From the NCBI GenBank assembly GCA_965368585.1, contig CBDUNM010000219.1, positions 1 through 6,289 of the forward strand: a DNA stretch of 6,289 nt, written 5' to 3'. The notes under the pieces were generated by a model, which had not been told where the DNA came from, made no database searches, and worked only from the letters and a program-made list of their open reading frames with translations. This document shows positions 1-5,780 of the stretch, piece after piece. The translations under genes and the position numbers were made by a program. Origin of the DNA: JARRQB01 sp965368585 (lineage in GTDB: Bacteria; Pseudomonadota; Gammaproteobacteria; Chromatiales; Chromatiaceae). Numbering within the stretch: the first letter of the stretch is position 1; every line of letters begins with the position of its first letter.

Positions 1-585
1 CCGGAGCTGGATCGCATCGAACGCGAGGCCGAACGCCTCAATGAACTGATCGCACAACTCCTCTCCCTGGCGCGCCTTGAATCCGACGCTGGATTGCCGC
101 GCACTGAACATGTCGATCTCGCCGCCCTCGTGGCCGAGATTGCCGAAAGCGCGGATTATGAGGTCAGTGCCTCCAAGCGGGGCGTTCGCGTCGACGCCAG
201 CATCCCGGCGCACATCGAGGCCAATCCGACGCTGTTGCACAGCGCGTTGGAAAATGTGGTGCGAAACGCGGCCAAGTACACCGCGGAGGGCACCGGCGTG
301 GAGGTCTCGCTTTCGTCGGATGGGCAGCGCGCGGGCTGGGTGCTCGTGCAGGTGCGTGATCATGGTCCCGGCGTCCCGGAAGATATGTTGGCTAGATTGT
401 TCGACCCCTTCGTGCGGGTCGGCGATGCCCGGGATCGGGCGAGCGGCGGCTACGGGTTGGGGCTGGCGATCGCCAAACGTGCGATACAACTTCACGGTGG
501 TGAGATTTCGGCTCGCAATCACGCGGACGGGGGGTTGACCGTTAGCATACGGCTTCCGACCGACCGGATTCAATCGAACAGCTAG
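1..585 (+). CDS. Sensor histidine kinase, C-terminal part (CpxA-like)
   Basis: This is the kinase core of a membrane two-component sensor. It would autophosphorylate a histidine and pass the phosphate to a response regulator, which probably lies off the left edge. The frame is open from base 1, so the N-terminus, membrane segments, HAMP and the phospho-accepting H-box are missing. Visible residues 1-27 are the second helix of the HisKA dimerisation domain (RIEREAERLNELIAQLLSLA). The HATPase_c domain follows: N-box with H80, N85 and N89 (LENVVRNAAKY, 83-93), G1 box DHGPGVP (120-126), F-box LFDPFVR (133-139) and G2 box GGYGLGLAI (149-157). The DARDRASGGYGLGLAI stretch resembles CpxA-type kinases. 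All ATP-binding motifs are intact and the end looks natural (194 visible residues, TAG stop). No terminator was seen after it. The family call is firm; the CpxA subfamily and any signal are only suggestions. Confidence 0.93.
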   Translation, partial: PELDRIEREAERLNELIAQLLSLARLESDAGLPRTEHVDLAALVAEIAESADYEVSASKRGVRVDASIPAHIEANPTLLHSALENVVRNAAKYTAEGTGVEVSLSSDGQRAGWVLVQVRDHGPGVPEDMLARLFDPFVRVGDARDRASGGYGLGLAIAKRAIQLHGGEISARNHADGGLTVSIRLPTDRIQSNS

Positions 586-612
586 CTGCCTGCACCTGAC
601 AACCGCGCCGCT

Positions 613-630
613 AGCCTGCATGTTGCACCA
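613..630 (+). repeat. 18-bp repeat, left copy (inverted relative to 6157-6174)
   Basis: AGCCTGCATGTTGCACCA occurs here on the plus strand and at 6157-6174 on the minus strand, with no mismatch. An 18-base identity is not expected by chance in 6 kb. The flanks do not match beyond it, and the left copy lacks the second hairpin arm present at the right. It adjoins the AbiEii scar and may mark an old repeat or recombination site. Confidence 0.55.
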
Positions 631-730
631 GCCGATCGGTTCCTGCTGAAAGGAGCACTGCTGTTCGACCTGTGGTTCGACATTCCGCATCGCCCGACGC
701 GCGACGCGGATTTTTTGGGCCTTGGGGGTC
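613..730 (+). pseudogene. Remnant of AbiEii-family nucleotidyltransferase toxin gene
   Basis: Reading in the same frame as the kinase, but after its stop, bases 631-726 encode ADRFLLKGALLFDLWF followed by DIPHRPTRDADFLGLG. This matches the conserved N-terminal core of AbiEii/AbiGii nucleotidyltransferases, the toxins of type IV toxin-antitoxin and abortive-infection systems, where family members read roughly F-LKGA-L...P-R-T-D-D-LG. The D-A-D motif corresponds to the catalytic metal-binding carboxylates. The similarity stops abruptly near base 730. There is no start codon, no antitoxin gene (abiEi) and none of the rest of the roughly 250-300 residue family protein. It is therefore a scar of a lost defence or addiction module. 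Recognition rests on about 32 residues of motif memory, without a database search. Confidence 0.6.
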
Positions 731-750
731 ATTGCATATCAGCAGGATTT

Positions 751-831
751 TCATCGGGGGATCAGGGGCACCAGGCGGGTGAAGGCGGCGAGGAAGAACG
801 CCAACAGAATGCGCTGAAGCGTTTTACTCAT
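751..831 (-). CDS. Small hydrophobic peptide, 26 residues, overlapping the desaturase stop
   Basis: The ATG lies inside the stop region of the desaturase gene (ATGAGTAA, with TAA as the desaturase stop), so the two frames overlap by eight bases. The product begins MSKTLQRILLAFFLAAFTRL and ends VPLIPR. It is one basic end followed by a hydrophobic stretch (residues 8-17), like a tiny membrane or signal-type peptide. Its TGA overlaps the next ATG (ATGA). Two successive stop/start overlaps favour real translational coupling. No family is recognised, and the possibility of a chance frame is considerable. It could be the shortened start of what was once a longer gene. Confidence 0.35.
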   Translation of the reverse strand: MSKTLQRILLAFFLAAFTRLVPLIPR

Positions 832-1687
832 CGGCGGCCTCCCCATCTGGCCACTGGCGCCGGTTGATGGCATACCCGGTTATTCTGCCGCGAAACGGCA
901 GCGCCAACAGCCCCGGCAGCCAGCTCACCTCGCGCGGCTGCCGGTAGCTGTGGATGCCGATCGTCATGCCCCGGTGGCCGCCCCGGGGCTGATCCCGGTA
1001 GGTGCCAAACAGTCGGTCCCACCCAGACAGGTTGAAGCCGAAGTTGGAGTTGGCCTCGTCGTCCTCTACCGAGTGGTGCACCCGGTGCATATCGGGCGTG
1101 ACCACCAGCCAGCGAAGCACCCGATCCAGGCCCAGCGGCAAGCGTACGTTGCCATGGTTGAACATCGCCATGGCGTTGAGGACCATCTCGAACAGGATCA
1201 CCGCCACCGCCGGGGGTCCCAACACCATGATGGTCGCGAACTTGATGAGCATGGAAAGGATAATCTCGATGGGGTGGAAACGCGCCCCGGTGGTCAGGTC
1301 GTAGTCCAGGTCCGCGTGATGCACCCGGTGCAGACGCCACAAGACGGGCACCGCATGCACCATGACGTGCTGCAGCCAGATGACGAAATCCATGGCGATC
1401 ACCGCGCCAGGAACGGATAACCAGAAAGGGACCTGGAAATGATTCAGCAGCCCCCAACCGTGGTCGGTCGCAAATACCGCCATGCCCACTGCCGCTGCGG
1501 GAAACAGCAGTCGTAGCAGGACGGTGTTGAAGGCCACCAACCCCAGGTTATTCACCCAGCGCACGGCTTTGGAGACCGTCAGCGCCCGGCGCGGGGCCAA
1601 CACCTCCCCCACGGCCGTGACAGCGAAGATGCCCAGGAATAACCCTAGGCGGATGGCGGCCTCGTGCGCCTGTACAAACGTGTCCAA
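824..1687 (-). CDS. Sterol desaturase / fatty acid hydroxylase family membrane protein
   Basis: This is an integral-membrane di-iron enzyme of the fatty acid hydroxylase superfamily, whose members use O2 to hydroxylate or desaturate lipids, sterols or carotenoids. The eight-histidine metal set is complete: HVMVH (H107, H111), HRVHH (H120, H123, H124) and HRVHH (H201, H204, H205). Further conserved histidines are H138 (FHPIE) and H178 (NHGN). Hydrophobic spans lie near residues 12-30, 47-72, 87-105 and 144-170. The 287-residue length is normal for the bacterial family. The start is TTG at 1687, chosen because AAGGAG (1695-1700) sits seven bases upstream and the preceding bases carry no better start. 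The gene is transcribed away from the ArsR-rhodanese gene and shares a roughly 117-bp intergenic region with it, so control by that repressor is plausible. The substrate cannot be deduced. The call is strong at family level. Confidence 0.93.
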   Translation of the reverse strand: MDTFVQAHEAAIRLGLFLGIFAVTAVGEVLAPRRALTVSKAVRWVNNLGLVAFNTVLLRLLFPAAAVGMAVFATDHGWGLLNHFQVPFWLSVPGAVIAMDFVIWLQHVMVHAVPVLWRLHRVHHADLDYDLTTGARFHPIEIILSMLIKFATIMVLGPPAVAVILFEMVLNAMAMFNHGNVRLPLGLDRVLRWLVVTPDMHRVHHSVEDDEANSNFGFNLSGWDRLFGTYRDQPRGGHRGMTIGIHSYRQPREVSWLPGLLALPFRGRITGYAINRRQWPDGEAADE

Positions 1688-1761
1688 GAGCCTGCTCCTT
1701 TCTGCGCTCGATCGATTCCTGCGGCTCGTGCGGCCGCTATACTGGCGAGGATGGTTTTTCT

Positions 1762-1791
1762 TTCATTCAACCATACGGTTGAATGTATAAC
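1762..1791 (+). promoter_or_regulatory. Weak candidate promoter of the ArsR-rhodanese gene
   Basis: TATAAC (1786-1791) is a good -10 hexamer, with a poor -35 (TTCATT, 1762-1767) at an 18-bp spacing. The palindromic operator would fill the spacer, the classic position for repression. The start point would fall very close to the ATG at 1805, leaving almost no leader. TATACT at 1738-1743 is an alternative -10, which would place the operator just downstream of the start point. Confidence 0.3.
1764..1785. promoter_or_regulatory. Candidate operator for the ArsR-type repressor (perfect palindrome)
   Basis: CATTCAACC and GGTTGAATG are perfect 9-bp inverted arms around a 4-bp ATAC centre. The site ends 19 bases before the regulator's ATG and lies 77 bases from the desaturase start. 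ArsR-family dimers bind imperfect palindromes of about this size, often with TTCAA/TTGAA half-sites. Its place between the divergent genes suits autorepression and possible co-control of the desaturase. Binding is inferred, not shown. Confidence 0.7.
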
Positions 1792-1804
1792 CCGGGGTAA
1801 GACG

Positions 1805-2467
1805 ATGTCAAGCAACCGAGAACCCAAACAAGCTCTGTTCGAACAGTTGGCGGTGGTGTCGCGCGCCCTGGGCAGCGCAGCGCGCCTGGAACTTCTCGAC
1901 TTCCTGGCCCAGGGTGAGCGCAACGTCGAGGAACTCGCCGGAGTGGCGGGTCTTTCAGTGGCAAATACCTCCAAGCACCTGCAGCAGCTCAAGTCCGCGG
2001 GCCTGGTGGAGGCGCATCGCGACGGTAAACACGTCCGGTATCGTCTCGCCGACGACCGCGTGCTCGATGCCATCCGCGATCTGCGGATACTCGCCGGGGC
2101 GCACCTCGATCAGGTCAACGACCTGGTGGCGAGCTACTTGCGAAGCCGCGATGCCTTGGAGCCGGTGCCCGCTTCGGAACTCATGGAACGAGCCCACGAC
2201 GGTGTCGTGACGGTGATCGACGTGCGCCCGCCGGAGGAGTACGCGCAAGGACACATCCCGGGCGCGTTGAACATCCCCCTAGACAAATTGAAACAGCGCC
2301 TGAAGGGGTTGCCCCGCGATCGAGAAATCGTTGCGTACTGTCGGGGCGCCTGGTGTGTGCTTTCGTACGAGGCGGTAGCGCGGCTGCGCAAAGCCGGGCT
2401 GAAGGCACGACGCCTGGAGGACGGCCTTCCCGAGTGGCGACGGGCGGGATTGCCGGTCGAGCCCTGA
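1805..2467 (+). CDS. ArsR-family transcriptional regulator fused to a rhodanese domain
   Basis: This 220-residue protein has two domains. Residues 10-100 form an ArsR/SmtB-type winged helix: the recognition region VEELAGVAGLSVANTSKHLQ (41-60) is followed by the wing VEAHRDGKHVRYRL (68-81). Residues 121-220 form a rhodanese domain, with the CH2A-like IDVRPPEEYAQGHIPGALNIP (138-158) and an active loop CRGAWCVLS (179-187). The protein has only two cysteines, C179 and C184, both in that loop. The wing domain has no metal-binding cysteine motif, so arsenic or cadmium sensing of the classical kind is unlikely. Sensing of persulfide or another sulfur species through the rhodanese loop is a reasonable inference. 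The ATG at 1805 is preceded by GGGGTAAG and lies just after the palindromic operator. Translation could remain open upstream, but the domain starts here. Confidence 0.92.
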   Translation: MSSNREPKQALFEQLAVVSRALGSAARLELLDFLAQGERNVEELAGVAGLSVANTSKHLQQLKSAGLVEAHRDGKHVRYRLADDRVLDAIRDLRILAGAHLDQVNDLVASYLRSRDALEPVPASELMERAHDGVVTVIDVRPPEEYAQGHIPGALNIPLDKLKQRLKGLPRDREIVAYCRGAWCVLSYEAVARLRKAGLKARRLEDGLPEWRRAGLPVEP

Positions 2468-2499
2468 TAAGCTAGGTGGCGCCCCGCCTTGGCAGAGAT

Positions 2500-2575
<76 letters not shown>

Positions 2576-2612
2576 GATTCCGTGAGGAAAGATTACCCTG
2601 CTGTACCCCACA

Positions 2613-2640
2613 ATGATAGAGGTGCATGTCGGTCTTTCGA
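2613..2640 (-). promoter_or_regulatory. Candidate promoter of tRNA-Ala
   Basis: On the minus strand, TATCAT (2613-2618) matches five of six -10 bases. TCGAAA (2635-2640) matches four of six -35 bases, at a 16-bp spacing. Transcription would begin about 30 bases before the mature 5' end. The -35 overlaps a small GGTC-GAAA-GACC hairpin (2631-2642). The IS3 remnant ends only a few tens of bases further upstream, so the insertion just missed this promoter. Confidence 0.35.
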
Positions 2641-2653
2641 CCTTGGTATTCGT

Positions 2654-2728
2654 TCAGCGGGTTGGCCTGCATATCATCGACATACCATAGGTTTTTCGAC
2701 TGTGCTTGTGAATAATTTTCACGTGCTC
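2654..2728 (-). pseudogene. IS3-family transposase OrfB stub
   Basis: In the -1 frame after the slippery site, codons 2684-2728 read EHVKIIHKHSRKTYG. This matches the IH--SR-TYG segment early in IS3 OrfB proteins, just before the DDE catalytic core. The preceding N-terminal part of OrfB and all catalytic carboxylates are absent, and the frame ends at TGA (2654-2656). An internal deletion has joined the end of orfA to this segment, and a second loss removed the rest. Confidence 0.6.
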
Positions 2729-3020
2729 GCCCAAGCGGACATTTTCGACGTTGCCTTTTTTAGGATATCGCGTTCCTCTGTAAGGCGCTTGTTCTCCTTA
2801 CGCAGCCTCTTCAACTCATCATAGAGATGTTCTTCCTCGACCCGACCAGTTTGATCCTCGTGTGGCTGGTGAAACTTGCTGATCCAGGTATGCAGCGTAT
2901 TCGCATTGATCCGAGTGCTTCGGCTGTCTTCGCCATCGGCTGATCGTTCTCCACGGCCTGCTTCACCGCTGAATCTCGAAAGTCCGGTGTATGGCGGCCT
3001 GGCTTGTTCTGGTTACTCAT
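2719..3020 (-). pseudogene. IS3-family transposase OrfA, frameshifted
   Basis: OrfA is the helix-turn-helix and leucine-zipper part of the IS3 transposase. From the ATG at 3020 the frame reads MSNQNKPGRHTPDFRD, then VKQAVENDQPMAKTAEALG, which is the HTH start. One base is then missing between 2910 and 2911. The next frame resumes with INANTLHTWISKFHQPHEDQ, then LYDELKRLRKENKRLTEERD and ILKKAT, the zipper and the hallmark end of OrfA. Restoring one base gives about 100 residues, normal for OrfA. The product is inactive as it stands. Confidence 0.85.
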
Positions 3021-3042
3021 CGGTGCGCACTCTCCAGTAAGT

Positions 3043-3060
3043 CCTCAAGACTACTTGAGG
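3043..3060. repeat. Inverted repeat upstream of the IS3 orfA
   Basis: CCTCAAG and CTTGAGG form perfect 7-bp arms around an ACTA centre. The site lies about 23 bases upstream of the orfA start and about 50 bases after the DUF2252 stop. It has no T-run on either side and so is not an obvious intrinsic terminator. It could be a structured leader of the IS or a regulatory palindrome. Confidence 0.5.
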
Positions 3061-3106
3061 TAGTGTGTCCGGAATAGTCTAGCCACGTCAGTCGCAGGTG
3101 GGACGA

Positions 3107-4429
3107 CTACTTGTACACGATATCAACGGTCCGGAATGCACCCAACTGATGATCCTCGCGGTACGCGGCAAAATCACGCCGACAACGATCAGCGGCTTCT
3201 TGAGTAAATTGTAAGATATCATGCGTGAATAGTTTCGCCGGTTCGATTGCTTCGAGGATTTTCGGCTCTACATCGCAATCCAGTGCGCCTATTTCATCGG
3301 AAAGCGCGTGCGCATGCGCGAGCGCACTGCCGCAAATTTCCGCGTATGCATTCCAACCGCTATTCGATAAGTCTTCGAGCTCTATATCATCGCGAAACGG
3401 GGCGCGCTCCCGCGTCATAAAACTGGTGCCGTCAATTTCCACGCTTCCGTAGAACACATCGCCTCGAACTAAATGCGCACCTTGAGCATGTTTGATACGG
3501 TCACCGGGCACGTCAAACCGCTCGTCAGTCGGCAGCACTAGTGCCGCAAGCGCGGAACGACGGGCGCGCTTTATTTCAATGATGAGATCGTCACTGCCGT
3601 CCTTCGCGGGTCCTTCAATCATGACGTAGTAACGCGCAAGCCCCAACGACGCCGTTCCCTGACCCTTACGCAGCGCGACATCTTTGACGTGCATCTCACT
3701 GGCTCGCGCCGGGACCTCGATTTCATTTTCTCTTACAAAGCGGTCGACAATTTCCTGAAACTCGTCGCGGCGTGAACTGATGGGCACTAATTCGGCATCG
3801 CTCCTGAAGCCTCGCTTGCTCTCGTTATGATAGTCGTCGGCAAGCCACTGTTCTCGTGATTCGAGCGCGTTCTTTAGTAACTTTCGAATCAGTTTTGGCG
3901 AATTGTCAATGCGCATCTCATGATCCATTTCCGTTTGGTCGTCAGCAAACTGTCGAATGGCATCGACATAGCCACGAATGAATCGCGCCACAATCTTGCG
4001 TTGACGATTCTTCGAGTAACCGCCAACCTCATCCGCCGCAATCATAAATCCGGTTGCGCCGCGTTTGATGTCCCAGGTAAACGGCGCGTAGTAAGCTTCA
4101 TCAAAATCATTCACAGCAAAGATCGGAACGTTGTTCGCATTGGGCATAACGCCAAAATTTTCCGGATGAACGTCGCCCAACGTCAATACCGTGGGCATCC
4201 ACGAATCCGTTCCAGCCATATCGCGATAAAAGAGTAAGGCGGTACCGCGAAAGAACGCGAACAGCGAAGCAGCAAGCTTGTTGAACTTTGTCTCAGTTCC
4301 CTCAGATCGATTGGTAATACGGGTTCGATGATCTTCGCGAAGCGTTTGCCGCACGTGCATACGTCGGTCATGACCGATCAAATGGCGGGGCAGCATCACA
4401 AACTCGCCACGCGATGACGCTTCAGCCAA
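3107..4429 (-). CDS. DUF2252 family protein (kinase-like fold), probably lacking its true N-terminus
   Basis: The DUF2252 family is uncharacterised, with motifs like those of aminoglycoside-phosphotransferase-type kinases; no substrate is established. Family blocks seen are FAFFRGTALLFYRDM (57-71), LGDVHPENFG with an HxxN catalytic-loop-like motif (84-93), NDFDEAYYAPFTWDIKR (107-123, the DFDE block), GQGTASLGLARYYVMIEG (256-273), LIIEIKRARRSAL (282-294, with K288) and AHAHAL (371-376). The 440 residues cover the whole family core. The only start open to this frame is TTG at 4429, which has no Shine-Dalgarno. The reading frame stays open upstream to about 4503, past the end of the Rho_N gene and across a pentamer repeat. 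Taken together, this suggests that the protein naturally continues from the Rho_N frame. It is the last gene of a minus-strand cluster. The family call is strong; the start is doubtful. Confidence 0.85.
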   Translation of the reverse strand: MAEASSRGEFVMLPRHLIGHDRRMHVRQTLREDHRTRITNRSEGTETKFNKLAASLFAFFRGTALLFYRDMAGTDSWMPTVLTLGDVHPENFGVMPNANNVPIFAVNDFDEAYYAPFTWDIKRGATGFMIAADEVGGYSKNRQRKIVARFIRGYVDAIRQFADDQTEMDHEMRIDNSPKLIRKLLKNALESREQWLADDYHNESKRGFRSDAELVPISSRRDEFQEIVDRFVRENEIEVPARASEMHVKDVALRKGQGTASLGLARYYVMIEGPAKDGSDDLIIEIKRARRSALAALVLPTDERFDVPGDRIKHAQGAHLVRGDVFYGSVEIDGTSFMTRERAPFRDDIELEDLSNSGWNAYAEICGSALAHAHALSDEIGALDCDVEPKILEAIEPAKLFTHDILQFTQEAADRCRRDFAAYREDHQLGAFRTVDIVYK

Positions 4430-4443
4430 CGCGCGGAATTGCT

Positions 4444-4611
4444 CTACCCGCGACGCGACGCGACGCGCTCTGGACTGCCAGAGGCCGCCAATGCTTCAAT
4501 AAGTTCCGACTTAATCATCGAGGAACGGCCGTCAACGCCGCGCTTTTTTGCGAGTTCGTACAACTCTTCCTTTGTCGCTTCGTTCGGCCCAGATCGTTTT
4601 GCAACTTTCAT
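4444..4611 (-). CDS. Small Rho_N-domain protein (55 residues), or N-terminal part of a Rho_N-DUF2252 fusion
   Basis: The ATG at 4611 is preceded by GAGGA at a good distance. It lies 32 bases after the EEP stop. Residues 13-42 read TKEELYELAKKRGVDGRSSM then IKSELIEALA, matching the Rho_N domain (Rho termination factor N-terminal, a SAP-like helix-extension-helix fold that usually contacts nucleic acid). The rest is a basic start (MKVAKRSG) and a short tail ending ERVASRRG at TAG 4444-4446. The tail runs through the GCGAC repeat. With one unit fewer it would read SPERVASRVEQFRALAEA and continue into DUF2252. It may therefore be a stand-alone small protein or the first domain of a broken fusion gene. 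The domain call is by motif recognition. Confidence 0.7.
   Translation of the reverse strand: MKVAKRSGPNEATKEELYELAKKRGVDGRSSMIKSELIEALAASGSPERVASRRG
4449..4467. repeat. GCGAC pentanucleotide tandem repeat (3.8 units) at the Rho_N/DUF2252 frame break
   Basis: Three full GCGAC units (4450-4464) plus partial units on each side run without interruption over 19 bp. Repeats of a unit not divisible by three change the reading frame when copy number changes by slippage. Loss of one unit, or gain of two, would put the upstream Rho_N frame in phase with DUF2252. The tract is short for a contingency locus, so slippage rates may be low. Confidence 0.75.
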
Positions 4612-4643
4612 CGAATGTCCTCACGGTCAGGTTCGGTTTCAAT

Positions 4644-5780
4644 TTAACGATTAGCTTTCGGTTTCAGCGGCTTTTGGCGAGTCTTCTTTTCGGACTTGAC
4701 ATCTCGGTCGGCGGCGTCGCTTATACCTTCCTTTACCAATCTATTCGCTTTTTTGACGTCACTATTTTTCGGTTTCGGATCAACGCCATTCCCATTAGCC
4801 TGCAAAGCTAGCTTGACGACAACACCAAAATGGTCGGAGCCCGTTATCTTCACTCTTCTCAATTCTCCGATCGCGTAACCTTGAGAAAGAAACACGTGAT
4901 CGAGCGGGAAACGCAACAGCGGAAACTTGGCGTGGAAGGTGCCCATAACCGCGCGGCCGACGCGCGGATCTTTCAATCTGCTCAAACGTTTGAACAACTT
5001 CATAGTGCGAGACCAGGCTGCGTCATTGAAATCGCCGGCGACCATCCACGATTTATCCCGATGCTCGGCTATGTCTTGGGCGATCAGGACAAGTTCGGCA
5101 TCACGAACACCACTGTCGCGACGTGATTCGCCCGTATCGTCGTCCAAACCGGGCGGCGTTGGATGGATACAGACGAGGTTTGCAGATTGGCCATCAGGCA
5201 CTTCGACTTGCGCCCAGATCGACGGTCGGCGATCCGTCACTATATACCGCGTTTGCAGATCGCTTATCTTGAACTTGCTCCACAATGCCATTCCCAAGCC
5301 ATCGTCGCGAAATTCGTCGTGGTGGAAACTGTATTGTTCACGCAGATGCCGCAGCTCTTGGCTCCACTTCTCATCCGGCTCGACCAGCAACAAGACGTCA
5401 GCATTCTCATTGGCGATCTCCCGTTGAGCGACGGCGCAGCTCCTATTATTTACTTTCAAGTTGACCGCAAGCAACTTGAATACTCCCGCTTCAGCCGCAA
5501 CGTCGTTAATTTCTTTTGTCCACAAGGGACTCAGCGGAATTATCTGTAAAATCTGCCAAGTCAATGCGGAAACGCACGCCGACAGCCAGAAAATGAGTTC
5601 ACTGCTGAAACCCGAACTGGCCATTTGCCAAACGGCTAATAATATTGGGACAAGAAGAATCGCTGCGATTTGGGAGCGAGGAATTTCCCAACCGCGCACC
5701 CACCATTTCCGGGTTGAGACAAATGGCAGCAGCGTAACAGCGATCAAGACAATCGCTAGGATTCTAACCACCCATATCAC
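4644..5780 (-). CDS. Membrane-anchored endonuclease/exonuclease/phosphatase (EEP) family protein
   Basis: EEP enzymes are metal-dependent hydrolases of phosphodiester or phosphomonoester bonds in nucleic acids, lipids or inositol phosphates. Catalytic motifs are complete: LAVNLK (N107), LLVEPD (E134), CIHPTPP (H206), GDFND (D250, N252), PLDHVF (D294, H295) and GSDHFGV (S315, D316, H317). Three hydrophobic spans precede the domain at residues 3-20, 38-54 and 61-82, as in YafD-like membrane EEP proteins. The charged loop RKWWVRGWEIPR between the first two spans favours a cytoplasmic catalytic domain by the positive-inside rule, though this is uncertain. Residues 333-378 form a lysine-rich, probably disordered tail. 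The GTG start at 5780 has GGAAAGG seven bases upstream. The start overlaps the end of a small membrane-peptide frame by 17 bases, and the Rho_N gene follows 32 bases downstream. The substrate is unknown. Confidence 0.9.
   Translation of the reverse strand: MIWVVRILAIVLIAVTLLPFVSTRKWWVRGWEIPRSQIAAILLVPILLAVWQMASSGFSSELIFWLSACVSALTWQILQIIPLSPLWTKEINDVAAEAGVFKLLAVNLKVNNRSCAVAQREIANENADVLLLVEPDEKWSQELRHLREQYSFHHDEFRDDGLGMALWSKFKISDLQTRYIVTDRRPSIWAQVEVPDGQSANLVCIHPTPPGLDDDTGESRRDSGVRDAELVLIAQDIAEHRDKSWMVAGDFNDAAWSRTMKLFKRLSRLKDPRVGRAVMGTFHAKFPLLRFPLDHVFLSQGYAIGELRRVKITGSDHFGVVVKLALQANGNGVDPKPKNSDVKKANRLVKEGISDAADRDVKSEKKTRQKPLKPKANR

Larger units (their letters stand above)
611..754 (-). pseudogene. 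Truncated reading frame starting MKILLICND
   Basis: An ATG at 754 overlaps the TGA stop of the preceding 26-residue frame (ATGA), the usual layout of translationally coupled genes. The first codons give MKILLICNDP, a typical beta-strand start of a cytosolic Rossmann-like protein such as a glycosyltransferase. From about base 730 on, the frame reads antisense through the AbiEii scar and becomes low-quality sequence until a TAG at 611-613. The likely reading is that the real downstream gene of the desaturase operon was cut off after some nine codons by the rearrangement that brought in the AbiEii piece. The product cannot be named. It may also be a chance open frame. Confidence 0.25.
2654..3060 (-). 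mobile_element. Degenerate IS3-family insertion sequence
   Basis: This is the remnant of a cut-and-copy element whose transposase is normally made by a -1 frameshift from orfA into orfB. A nearly complete orfA (2719-3020) is followed by a stub of orfB, with about 1 kb of the usual orfB deleted. The AAAAAAG slippery heptamer (2755-2761) at the orfA/orfB junction is retained. No pair of terminal inverted repeats or target duplication could be identified, so the outer limits are approximate. The element cannot move on its own. Confidence 0.8.

Noticed and set aside
950..1420. Long plus-strand frame opposite the desaturase gene
   Set aside because: It is an antisense shadow. The minus-strand frame carries the full histidine motif set, while this one has no recognisable domain.
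3060..3090. Possible IS3 terminal inverted repeat (TGTCCGGAATAGTC region)
   Set aside because: It resembles some IS ends, but no matching partner exists near the other end of the remnant, so it cannot be supported.
4543..4549. AAAAAAG slippery heptamer in correct phase inside the Rho_N gene, which might drive a -1 frameshift into DUF2252
   Set aside because: The -1 frame after this site reaches a TGA within four codons, so it cannot lead into DUF2252. The frame break must lie further down, between about 4503 and 4444.
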